From positions 2,356,001-2,420,000 of the forward strand of contig NZ_CP092074.1 of assembly GCF_024138715.1 (NCBI RefSeq): a DNA stretch of 64,000 nucleotides, in the 5' to 3' direction. The DNA is from Emticicia sp. 21SJ11W-3. GTDB lineage: Bacteria; Bacteroidota; Bacteroidia; Cytophagales; Spirosomataceae. Positions 18,355-25,810 of this stretch are shown piece by piece; the first letter of the stretch is position 1, and the number at the start of each line of letters is the position of its first letter. The position numbers and the translations under genes are program-made. The notes below the pieces were generated by a model. The model was not told the DNA's origin. It ran no database searches and worked only from the letters and a program-made list of their open reading frames with translations.

Positions 18355-20441
18355 GCTTCAACAGTGGCATTTTTGTTGGTTTCTCTCCATGTAATGGCTT
18401 CTTTCAAAAAGTTTTCTGCTTCAGATATATAATCAATAGCAAAAACCTGGCTTGGCTCGTTCTGATTAATCTGCAAAACCTGCGCTTTAAAGTTACCACC
18501 GAAGTCGTCGGCAAAGTTTTTATCAAATTCGTTCATTACACCGTGTTGGGTGCTGCTGTTAATGTTTTTATCAAGCAACAGCGCTTTAGCTGTATTAATC
18601 TGCGACTGATAGGCGTAATAAATGGCATCAGCCCAGCGGCCTTCATCAAATGCAGTTCTTGCCCAGTCAATTTTCTCCTCCGACTCGTAAAACAAAGTTG
18701 CCACCAGGTCAATAATTACGCTGGCACATTCGCCCACACCAATTTCGGTCTGGAACAACTCATCACGACCCCAGTCAACAAAGTCGGTATCAATCAGGGT
18801 AATAAGGTCTGCCAGCGGTTTTAGCAGAGTATAAAAATATTTTTCACCCTGGCGGTCGTAGTAATCATTGAAATACTCGCCTTCCAGACCGTTGGTTTCG
18901 TAGTCATTCAATACAATTTTTAATACCTGCGGACCTCTTTTGCTTGGTATTTTTATTACCTTATCGGCAATACGGCCTTCGCCGTTTCCTTTGATGCCAC
19001 CACCCAGTAACACCTGAACCGCGGGCAGTACTTTTCCTGCTGATTTCAGAGAGCTGCCATGGAAACCAATGTGTGCCATGCTATGCTGGCCACAGGCATT
19101 CATACAGCCTGATATTTTTATCTGCATGTTGGTTTCTTCAATCAGTTCGGGGAAATCCTCACGCAATACTTTTTCAAATTCAAGGGTAATTTTTGTACTG
19201 TCAGATATGGCCAGGTTACAGGTGTCAGTACCAGGGCAGGCAGTAATGTTAGCAATACTGTTAGCACCAGGCGCCGCCAGCTTATGGTCGCTTAAAACGC
19301 TGAAAATATAGGGTAAATCTTTAGCCAGTACAAAGCGCAGCAACAAACCCTGATTAACCGTTACGCGTACATCGTCTGCAATATAAGGTCTTAATTTTTC
19401 AATCAGGCTTCTTGAAACCACGCTTGAAATATCTCCCAATGGCACGCGGACAAAAACACCATAATAGCCTTCTTGTTTTTGGGCAAATACATTGGTTTTA
19501 TACCAGTTTTGATAGGCTTCCGAATCGTTTGCAGGTAAATCCTGTTGTTGCGGGGTAGCATAGTTATACTGAAACTCAGGCTTTTGGGTATCAATAGGAT
19601 ACGTTTTTACCTTCAATGCTGTTTTTTCGCCTTCAACCAGATTCATAAATTCTTCAAAGCCAATTTTGGCTATCAGGAATTTCATACGGGCTTTGTGTCT
19701 TGAGTTTCTTTCGCCGTGTCTGTCAAATACCCTGATAACCGCCTCTGTAAACGGAATCAACTGATCTGCTTCCAGAAACTCATACGCCACATGTGCCAAT
19801 TGTGGTTGTGCGCCTAATCCGCCACCCAACATTACTTTAAAACCTCTTTTATCATCCTTGATTTTAGGGATAAATCCGAGGTCGTGCATGAAGGTAAGGG
19901 CAGTATCGTCGTCAGTATTTGAGAAAGCCATTTTGAATTTACGACCCATCTCCTGGCAAACAGGATTGCGCAGGAAGTACTCAAACGCAGCATGCGTATA
20001 AGGCGTTACATCGAAAGGTTCTTTCGGGTCAATACCGGCAGTAGGAGAGGCCGTAATATTTCTTACGGTATTTCCACAGGCTTCACGAAGGGTGATGTTG
20101 TCCTGCTCCAGTTTTGCCCATAATTCCGGGGTCTTGTCAAGGCTCACAAAGTGAATCTGAACATCCTGGCGAGTGGTAAGGTGCAAGTTACCGGTTGAGT
20201 ACTCGTCTGAAATATCTGCAATGCGCTTCCATTGGTTAAGTGTCATTTTGCCATAAGGCAATTTGATTCTTACCATCTGCACGCCCTGCTGGCGTTGTCC
20301 GTAAACACCGCGAGCCAGACGTAGACTACGAAATTTTTCTTCATGGATTTTACCTTCGCGGAAAAGTCTGATTTTACGCTCTAAATCAATGATATCTTTT
20401 TCAACTAATGGATTCTCTAGTTCTGTACGAAAACTTTGCAT
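18351..20441 (-). CDS. siroheme sulfite/nitrite reductase with C-terminal alpha-helical extension
   Basis: The 696-residue protein contains the duplicated ferredoxin-like and siroheme domains of assimilatory sulfite and nitrite reductases. The [4Fe-4S]-siroheme cysteines appear as CPGTDTC and CMNAC in the second half. The operon partners make sulfite the likely substrate. From about residue 540 to the end there is an extra, mostly helical region (IDWARTAFDEGRWADAIYYA and onward) that ordinary sulfite reductases lack and that looks HEPN-like. Its role is unknown. It is the first gene of the operon, with a TATATTTG box just upstream. Confidence 0.9.
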   Translation of the reverse strand: MQSFRTELENPLVEKDIIDLERKIRLFREGKIHEEKFRSLRLARGVYGQRQQGVQMVRIKLPYGKMTLNQWKRIADISDEYSTGNLHLTTRQDVQIHFVSLDKTPELWAKLEQDNITLREACGNTVRNITASPTAGIDPKEPFDVTPYTHAAFEYFLRNPVCQEMGRKFKMAFSNTDDDTALTFMHDLGFIPKIKDDKRGFKVMLGGGLGAQPQLAHVAYEFLEADQLIPFTEAVIRVFDRHGERNSRHKARMKFLIAKIGFEEFMNLVEGEKTALKVKTYPIDTQKPEFQYNYATPQQQDLPANDSEAYQNWYKTNVFAQKQEGYYGVFVRVPLGDISSVVSRSLIEKLRPYIADDVRVTVNQGLLLRFVLAKDLPYIFSVLSDHKLAAPGANSIANITACPGTDTCNLAISDSTKITLEFEKVLREDFPELIEETNMQIKISGCMNACGQHSMAHIGFHGSSLKSAGKVLPAVQVLLGGGIKGNGEGRIADKVIKIPSKRGPQVLKIVLNDYETNGLEGEYFNDYYDRQGEKYFYTLLKPLADLITLIDTDFVDWGRDELFQTEIGVGECASVIIDLVATLFYESEEKIDWARTAFDEGRWADAIYYAYQSQINTAKALLLDKNINSSTQHGVMNEFDKNFADDFGGNFKAQVLQINQNEPSQVFAIDYISEAENFLKEAITWRETNKNATVEA

Positions 20442-20462
20442 GACTTCCTTTTTTTAACTTTG

Positions 20463-20470
20463 CAAATATA
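20463..20470 (-). promoter_or_regulatory. -7 box of the sulfate assimilation operon
   Basis: On the minus strand this reads TATATTTG, a full match to TAnnTTTG, 22 bp before the sulfite reductase ATG. I see no clear TTG at the expected -33 distance. If used, the leader would be only about 15 nt, too short for a riboswitch. Confidence 0.5.
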
Positions 20471-20854
20471 CATAAATCCTATAATTATTATAGACTATAT
20501 GGGTGTAATTCTTGTAATTTTTTTATAACTGACTGATAGTTAAGTGCTTGTTGTTTTGTTGATGAGATTTTACAGGAAGGAAAAGCTAAAATACAAACTT
20601 TTATCTTGAAGTTTTAGTTTCCTTTAAAGAGATTAAAATGCTTATCTGCTGTTTGCGTTTGCTATTTAGGGCTAAAATTCACGGTTTCTGTAAATAGATA
20701 AATGTACCTGATATAGCCAGCGTAAAAGTGTCTTAGCGACAGCTTTCAGCACTGGTTTGAGGATGTATTATTTGAATTTGCTAAGGCAATTTTTTGAAAT
20801 TCATGAATAACTGCTCTTTATTGGCTTCGGTTTAAGTATTTAAAAAACTATTCT
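20471..20854. other. divergent intergenic region with an imperfect hairpin
   Basis: There is no supported gene in this 384-bp stretch between the sulfite reductase and thioesterase promoters. The most visible structure is a 13-bp stem with a 2-nt bulge, AAGGAAA..CTAAAA (20577-20591) pairing with TTTTAGTTTCCTT (20612-20624). It lies upstream of the predicted transcription start for the sulfur operon, so it would act as DNA or belong to another transcript. Confidence 0.4.
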
Positions 20855-20862
20855 TATTTTTG
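20855..20862 (+). promoter_or_regulatory. -7 box of the thioesterase gene
   Basis: TATTTTTG fully matches TAnnTTTG and lies 23 bp before the ATG at 20886. It favours that start over the in-frame TTG at 20874. No TTG is seen at the -33 position. Confidence 0.45.
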
Positions 20863-20885
20863 ATAAAAATTTATTGCATAAGTGT

Positions 20886-21416
20886 ATGTATGAAAAAATA
20901 AATGACGGTGAGTACCCCACCATTACCGAGTCTAAAGCTATTATCAGATTTCAGGACTGCGATCCTCTTCAACATCTCAATAACTCAAAGTATTTCGATT
21001 ATTACTTCAATGCCCGCGAAGACCAGGTGGCCAAGTTATACGGCTTTAAGTTTTCTGAAGTTTTTAAAAATTACCGCACAAGCTGGGTGGTTTATCAGCA
21101 CCAGATAGCCTACATTCGTCCGGCTGTAGTGAGCGAATGGGTGAAGATTTTTTCAAGAGCAATTTATTTTGATACTGATACCCTGGTAACAGAGTATTTT
21201 ATGACGGATGAAAACAAAACCGAGTTGAAAAACTTTATGTGGACCACCAGTAAGTATGTAAGTGTAGAAACAGGCAGGAGAGTACCCCACCAGAAAGACA
21301 TTATGCACTACCTGGCAGCCACCTGCGAGAAAGACGTTAACTTTAACCAAATCAGTTTCAACGACCGCATAAAGGCCGTAAAACAAGAGTTGCTTTTAAA
21401 ACAGTCTTTTTTATAA
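20886..21416 (+). CDS. hotdog-fold acyl-CoA thioesterase
   Basis: The 176-residue product resembles 4-hydroxybenzoyl-CoA/YbgC-type thioesterases: RFQDCDPLQHLNNSKYFDYY matches the family motif in which an Asp and a nearby His-Leu-Asn segment form the active site. Substrate is unknown; such enzymes hydrolyse short or medium acyl-CoAs. The frame opens at a TTG (20874), but the ATG at 20886 is preferred because of the -7 box spacing. The last 6 bp overlap the end of the convergent rnz gene. Confidence 0.8.
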   Translation: MYEKINDGEYPTITESKAIIRFQDCDPLQHLNNSKYFDYYFNAREDQVAKLYGFKFSEVFKNYRTSWVVYQHQIAYIRPAVVSEWVKIFSRAIYFDTDTLVTEYFMTDENKTELKNFMWTTSKYVSVETGRRVPHQKDIMHYLAATCEKDVNFNQISFNDRIKAVKQELLLKQSFL

Positions 21417-22325
21417 AAGTTTGAAAGTGGCGCCCTCTGTGGCCAGAAAAGTGTTTTCAAAAACCTCTTTGGCTTCGCTCAGGTGGTTATCAAGTGTTTT
21501 GTAGCGAGACGAATAATGGCCGATAATGAGTTGGCCTGCCTGGGCTTTTTGTGCAATAGTTGCGGCCTGCCTGGCGGTAGAATGATTAGTGGTAATGGCC
21601 CGTTTCAGTTCTGAATCAGTAAAGGTGGCTTCATGAAAAATGTTGCCTACACTTTGCAATTGTGGTATGATAGCTTCATGAAAGGCCGTATCTGAACAAT
21701 AAGCAAATGATTTAGACTGACCGCCAGAAACTGTGTATTCTTCATTCCTGTACACCTGGCCCGTCAGTGGGTCTTGTACGTCAAGCCCGTCTTTCAGCAT
21801 CTTCAAAAACGGAACCGGAAAATTTTCGGGTAGTTTATCAGCCAGTAATTTCCTTTTATTTTCTTTGGTACGAAACAAAAACCCGCAGCAGTCAATTCGG
21901 TGTACTAAAGGAATGGTCTCTACAGTAATAAGCGGGGTTTCAACAATCCTGCTGGCGATGGTTGTATCTGTTGCAACAAAATTAACCTTAAAATGAAGGT
22001 AGGTTTGCGAATGCTTGAACTGAATGGTGAGTATCTCTGCTAACTCTTTTGGCCCATAGATGGTTAAATCTTCTTTGCGTTGGTTCAGATTCCAGCTGGA
22101 TATAAGCCCGATTAAACCAAAATAATGGTCGCCGTGCAGGTGACTGATAAAGATATGACGGATACGATGCGAGCGCACTTTGTGTTCCAGCAAGCGGAAC
22201 TGCGTACCCTCGCCACAATCAATCAGAAAGTGCTCGTTATCCAGCGTCAATAAATAAGCCGATGGGTTGTGTTCAAGTGTGGGAGTAGCAGAGCCCGTGC
22301 CAAGTATTAAAAGTTCAAAATTCAT
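21411..22325 (-). CDS. rnz: ribonuclease Z
   Basis: This metallo-beta-lactamase-fold endonuclease trims tRNA 3' ends. The 304-residue product has LGTGSATPT at the N terminus, the zinc motif HLHGDHYFGL near residue 62, further metal ligands in the SDT/FHEATF region, and a late GHYSSRY motif. Length is normal for the family. A G-rich repeat element lies only 5 bp upstream of the ATG (22331-22349). Confidence 0.95.
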   Translation of the reverse strand: MNFELLILGTGSATPTLEHNPSAYLLTLDNEHFLIDCGEGTQFRLLEHKVRSHRIRHIFISHLHGDHYFGLIGLISSWNLNQRKEDLTIYGPKELAEILTIQFKHSQTYLHFKVNFVATDTTIASRIVETPLITVETIPLVHRIDCCGFLFRTKENKRKLLADKLPENFPVPFLKMLKDGLDVQDPLTGQVYRNEEYTVSGGQSKSFAYCSDTAFHEAIIPQLQSVGNIFHEATFTDSELKRAITTNHSTARQAATIAQKAQAGQLIIGHYSSRYKTLDNHLSEAKEVFENTFLATEGATFKLL

Positions 22326-22330
22326 AATAA

Positions 22331-22349
22331 CCCCTTGCCCCGAAAGGGG
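22331..22349 (-). repeat. G-rich CCCCTTTCGGGG-type element before rnz
   Basis: On the minus strand it reads CCCCTTTCGGGGCAAGGGG, ending 5 bp before the rnz ATG. It can fold as a short hairpin (CCCC with GGGG around a TTTC loop). A close relative lies before etfB at 48649-48668 in the same orientation and a similar position. I recall similar short elements between genes in other Bacteroidota, but I cannot check copy number here. Confidence 0.55.
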
Positions 22350-22395
22350 TATGTAATAAGTCTGATGGTTGAATAGTAGTTATGCGCCAATGAAA

Positions 22396-22818
22396 TCAGT
22401 ATTTTTCTTCCTGAAATCCGTTTTCTTCACCGAGGTCGAACTCGTCATCGCTTTCTTCACGGAAATCGTTTTCAAGGTCATTCATAAACACGGCATCAAT
22501 GGCTTCATCAACTGTTGGCAAAATAACAAGTTCAGGTATCTTTGCCTCATCAATGGCATCAATTAAATCATCATCTTTTGTGCATATCACAAAAAGCCCT
22601 TGTTCTGTTCGGCAAACTTTGTTGGCTTTTCTGATTAATGACAAACCATCTTCATCAATTTCAGTAATTTTCGTAAAATCGGTTACCATATTGGTGTAGC
22701 CTTCACGATAAAGCTGAACCACCAGTTTTTCAAAAGGCGCAGTTATTTCAGCTCCAAAAGTAGTTTCGTCAAGAGAAATAAGAGCGTACTGCTCTGTTTT
22801 TTCAATTTTGTAATTCAT
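22396..22818 (-). CDS. STAS-domain protein with acidic tail
   Basis: The 140-residue protein has a STAS fold-like region at about residues 1-110 (anti-sigma-factor antagonist type; DFTKITEIDEDGLSLIRKA holds the switch-helix area). A very acidic tail from about 111 follows (ENDFREESDDEFDLGEENG). The usual phosphorylated Ser is not obvious at that site: the loop reads EIDEDGLS, so an Asp or the Ser could be in that place. Partners are not in the window. It lies between the polysaccharide locus and rnz. Confidence 0.65.
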   Translation of the reverse strand: MNYKIEKTEQYALISLDETTFGAEITAPFEKLVVQLYREGYTNMVTDFTKITEIDEDGLSLIRKANKVCRTEQGLFVICTKDDDLIDAIDEAKIPELVILPTVDEAIDAVFMNDLENDFREESDDEFDLGEENGFQEEKY

Positions 22819-22842
22819 ATAGAACTATGTCTGGTAATTTTG

Positions 22843-22874
22843 CAAAATTAAGTTAAAAAAAAGCTTCTAATCAA
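22843..22874 (-). promoter_or_regulatory. promoter of the STAS gene
   Basis: On the minus strand a TTG (22872-22874) is followed after 21 bp by TAATTTTG (22843-22850), a full match to the TAnnTTTG -7 box. The box ends 24 bp before the ATG. It lies at the very end of the polysaccharide locus and would separate the STAS gene from it transcriptionally. Confidence 0.5.
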
Positions 22875-22875
22875 A

Positions 22876-23751
22876 CTATTGAAGCAAATCGATTATTTTA
22901 TCTGTCAAACTATTGATTTTTCTTAAATTTCTGGCAATTATCTTGCCGGTTTTGTTTTCTTTTGGTAAAGATAAGCCATATACAGGCTCTATGGGCGCTA
23001 AAGTGTACGTTTTTAACTTTCTGTTCAAAGCCGGCCAATAGGGCATTCCTTTAAAATTTACCGATATCAACGGTTGCCCGTTGACCTTATTTGTTGAAGC
23101 GTCAATTTTACGTTCGGGTAAATTCCAAGGCCCAATATTAATACCATTATTCTTAGATAGTAATACGTTATCATAAAAATTCGGAACATGCTCAAGCCAG
23201 AGTTGGTCTGAGTTGAGCCCGATGCATAAATTGGTACTACCTTTCTGAGTTGTATTTTTACCCCACCAGTCAAGAAAACGAATGGTTTCATCAGATTTTT
23301 TAAATCCGATAAATCCTGAATGATAGATGCCAGTGTTGAGAATCTGTTTTTCGTCCGGATGCACTCCCGCGTGCAGCAATTGAGGTACCAATATAATTGA
23401 GTAATGGTTGAGATCCTGGCTGATGAAATCGACAGGATTGAAAAGCACACTGGTGCAATCAAGATACAAGACCTTATCTGACTGCTGCAAGGCATATTTT
23501 GCAAAAAAAGGTTTGGTATTATTTAGCAGCTCTAAGGTGTTGTAGGTAGCAGCCATGGTTTCAAAATCCGGAATTACTAATTCATCAACACTCACAATCC
23601 TATACGGTGATTGAAAAGCGGACGGAATCCTTTCGGCTTTGTCAATAAGCCCTATAAAATAAATGGCACTGGGGTGGTTTTCCCTGATGGTGTCGCCCAG
23701 CAGAATAGCATTGGGCAACTGGTTTATATGACAAAGTGTAAAAAAAAGCAT
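22876..23751 (-). CDS. GT8-like glycosyltransferase paralogue lacking DxD
   Basis: The 291-residue protein is clearly related to the product of 24815-25795: both start with FTLC.xNxLxxAxxLGD, and both share NTGxxxxGFxxxxxSD, LDWW/VDWW and a late WNLxER motif. In the relative the nucleotide-sugar site reads YFDPDI, a DxD motif. Here the same place reads YLDCTSV, so the second Asp is missing. It may be inactive, use another metal ligand, or act as a partner subunit. It is the last gene of the polysaccharide locus. Confidence 0.7.
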   Translation of the reverse strand: MLFFTLCHINQLPNAILLGDTIRENHPSAIYFIGLIDKAERIPSAFQSPYRIVSVDELVIPDFETMAATYNTLELLNNTKPFFAKYALQQSDKVLYLDCTSVLFNPVDFISQDLNHYSIILVPQLLHAGVHPDEKQILNTGIYHSGFIGFKKSDETIRFLDWWGKNTTQKGSTNLCIGLNSDQLWLEHVPNFYDNVLLSKNNGINIGPWNLPERKIDASTNKVNGQPLISVNFKGMPYWPALNRKLKTYTLAPIEPVYGLSLPKENKTGKIIARNLRKINSLTDKIIDLLQ

Positions 23752-23780
23752 AACATAACTGCCACAAACCGTGGTTGGTT

Positions 23781-24809
23781 TCAGGCTAAAATTAACAATT
23801 TATTTTCATTAATGGCCTTTATCACTGTTTCAACTTCAATGTCTGCACTTGGGCCGCTGGTATTTCTAACAATTATAGCATTTTCACCCGTTTTATATCT
23901 GCCTGAATACGGTATATGATTCACAAAGTTCTCCAGTTTGCCAATCATAATCAGGCCAGGCGTACCTACGGCATTGGCCAGATGCGCCGGGCCGCTGTCT
24001 ATGCCTATAAAAAAAACGGCTCTTCTGATAACCTCTGCTGTTTCAAGTATAGAAAGCCTGCCGCATAAATTAACAAAACGAGGGTTAGATATTTTTAAAT
24101 CGCTGCTCAGACCAATTTCAATAACATGAAAATCAGTGCTTTCAAGTAAATGGGTTATCAGCGCTTCCCATTTGGTATTGTTCCAGTTACGGCTGTTTTG
24201 GGCTGATTGCGCATGAATAACCAGAAACTTATGGGGTAATTGAAGCTGGTCAACCCTGACTTTGTGCTTGTCGGTTAAAAACAAGCGCGGTTGCATATCT
24301 TCAACAACAAGACCAGCCATTTTTTGTTGAACCGATAATAAATTACCCTGAAAATAGTAATTATGTATGGTTATATCTCTCGCGTCGGCTTCCGGATTCT
24401 CAACATACACCTGGCAAACCGGGCAATAGCTGTTGTTTCTGAACTGTAAATTATAAATAGTATCAAAAATGCCTGAGTTAATTAACAAGCGACGTTGATT
24501 AGCGCAGAATTCTTCCAGTATTTCATCCAGATTCGGATTGTTTTCCAGCAACTCTCTGAAAACCGGTTTTACAATCCAGATAAGGTAGTCGTCGGGATGC
24601 TTCTGCCTTACCTGCCTGCTGATGGGTTCTCCGGCTACTATATCACCAAACTGCTGGGTTAGTATAATGGCTACAACTTTTCTTTTGCCAGAAAACCCTG
24701 CTTTTAAAAGTATCAGTCTGAACCAAACCCTGAAAAAATGCCAATAAACCAGAAACAGATGGGTATATTTTCTATAACGATGTTGCCAGAGCGCAATAAA
24801 TTTCTGCAT
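23781..24809 (-). CDS. GT9 (heptosyltransferase-family) glycosyltransferase
   Basis: The 342-residue product has the GT9 layout. The N-terminal half carries a QQFGDIVAGEPISRQ segment, and the C-terminal half has VIHAQSAQNSRNWNNTKWEA and the donor-site motif GIDSGPAHLANAVGTP. Family members add heptose or related sugars from ADP-linked donors in lipopolysaccharide core and other glycans. A GmhA-type isomerase in the same locus is compatible with a heptose donor. The gene lies between the two GT8-like paralogues. Confidence 0.85.
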   Translation of the reverse strand: MQKFIALWQHRYRKYTHLFLVYWHFFRVWFRLILLKAGFSGKRKVVAIILTQQFGDIVAGEPISRQVRQKHPDDYLIWIVKPVFRELLENNPNLDEILEEFCANQRRLLINSGIFDTIYNLQFRNNSYCPVCQVYVENPEADARDITIHNYYFQGNLLSVQQKMAGLVVEDMQPRLFLTDKHKVRVDQLQLPHKFLVIHAQSAQNSRNWNNTKWEALITHLLESTDFHVIEIGLSSDLKISNPRFVNLCGRLSILETAEVIRRAVFFIGIDSGPAHLANAVGTPGLIMIGKLENFVNHIPYSGRYKTGENAIIVRNTSGPSADIEVETVIKAINENKLLILA

Positions 24810-24814
24810 AAAGA

Positions 24815-25795
24815 TTATGACTCAACCAGCTGAGCTAATTTTTCAAGCGGGAGTTTTAAATATTTTCTTACCCGCAAATATCGTTTTATTTTAGGAGGTT
24901 TAATATAATCGCACTTAAAATGTTTCCAGTAAAGCTCGTTGTTTTTAAGCAACTCATTTCTATAAAGCTCAAATAATGCTACTATATCAGGCCTGTCTTC
25001 AAAGTTTATTCTGTTCTGGTATTTAGACACCTCATTGGGTTTTGCTATCAGGTAACCACTGTAATGAAAAAACTGTAAAGCCGTTGAATTGTTAATAAAC
25101 CATCTGCCGTTTTTCTCGGTGCATATTCTCTCATGCAGATTCCAGTAGGCTACATTGTAGCCCAAATGCTTGTTGATTAACACGTTGTCAAAATAAACCG
25201 GAAAAAAATCTGCCCAGTGCTGGTCTACAAATAAGCCGTTGCATAGATCAATAAGGCATTCTTTTTCCAGTTTTTGGCACCACCAGTCAACCATTTTTCT
25301 GGCTGAATCTGACCTTCTGATGGCCACAAAACCAAAGTTAAAAACGCCTGTATTTACAATATCTTCTTCATTTTGCCATTTGGTGTCGTTGTAAGGGGTT
25401 GTGGTATGCGGGGTAACAACAATATCGTATTTTTGTAGGCTTTCTTCCAGATGCGTGAGCTTATCAAAAACAATAATATCTGGGTCAAAGTAGATTATAT
25501 TGGTCGCTTCCGGATTGTTTCTAAGAAAATAATCAAGATAATAGGGCTTAACTGCCGTATTTAGTTCTGTTATATCATAGCGTGCGCACATACCGGGCAA
25601 GTCTGCTATCTGTATCTTATCCAGCTCAAGCAGCGGGTAATCAGGCAGTTTAGATGTATCAATATCTTTGGTATCCAGTTTATCTACCAGCCCGATTACA
25701 AACCGGAAATCCGGATTATGTTTTTTAAGCGAGTCGCCTAATGTATGTGCCTGTGCCAGATAGTTAACAGAACAAAGGGTGAAAGCGAGTGTCAT
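24815..25795 (-). CDS. GT8-like glycosyltransferase
   Basis: The 326-residue protein has an N-terminal nucleotide-binding region (FTLCSVNYLAQAHTLGDSLK), a DxD motif in YFDPDIIVFD near residue 100, and a late WNLHER-HYSGY region. This is the pattern of retaining GT-A enzymes such as GT8, though the family assignment is by pattern only. Its DxD is intact, unlike the paralogue at 22876-23751. It starts 15 bp after the upstream GT4 gene and ends 5 bp before the GT9 gene. Confidence 0.75.
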   Translation of the reverse strand: MTLAFTLCSVNYLAQAHTLGDSLKKHNPDFRFVIGLVDKLDTKDIDTSKLPDYPLLELDKIQIADLPGMCARYDITELNTAVKPYYLDYFLRNNPEATNIIYFDPDIIVFDKLTHLEESLQKYDIVVTPHTTTPYNDTKWQNEEDIVNTGVFNFGFVAIRRSDSARKMVDWWCQKLEKECLIDLCNGLFVDQHWADFFPVYFDNVLINKHLGYNVAYWNLHERICTEKNGRWFINNSTALQFFHYSGYLIAKPNEVSKYQNRINFEDRPDIVALFELYRNELLKNNELYWKHFKCDYIKPPKIKRYLRVRKYLKLPLEKLAQLVES

Positions 25796-25810
25796 GTATG
25801 CGCCAGTCTT

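Noticed and set aside
20442-20463. Riboswitch leader for the sulfur operon
   Set aside because: The predicted leader after the TATATTTG box is about 15 nt, too short for a SAM-type riboswitch, and no conserved core was seen.
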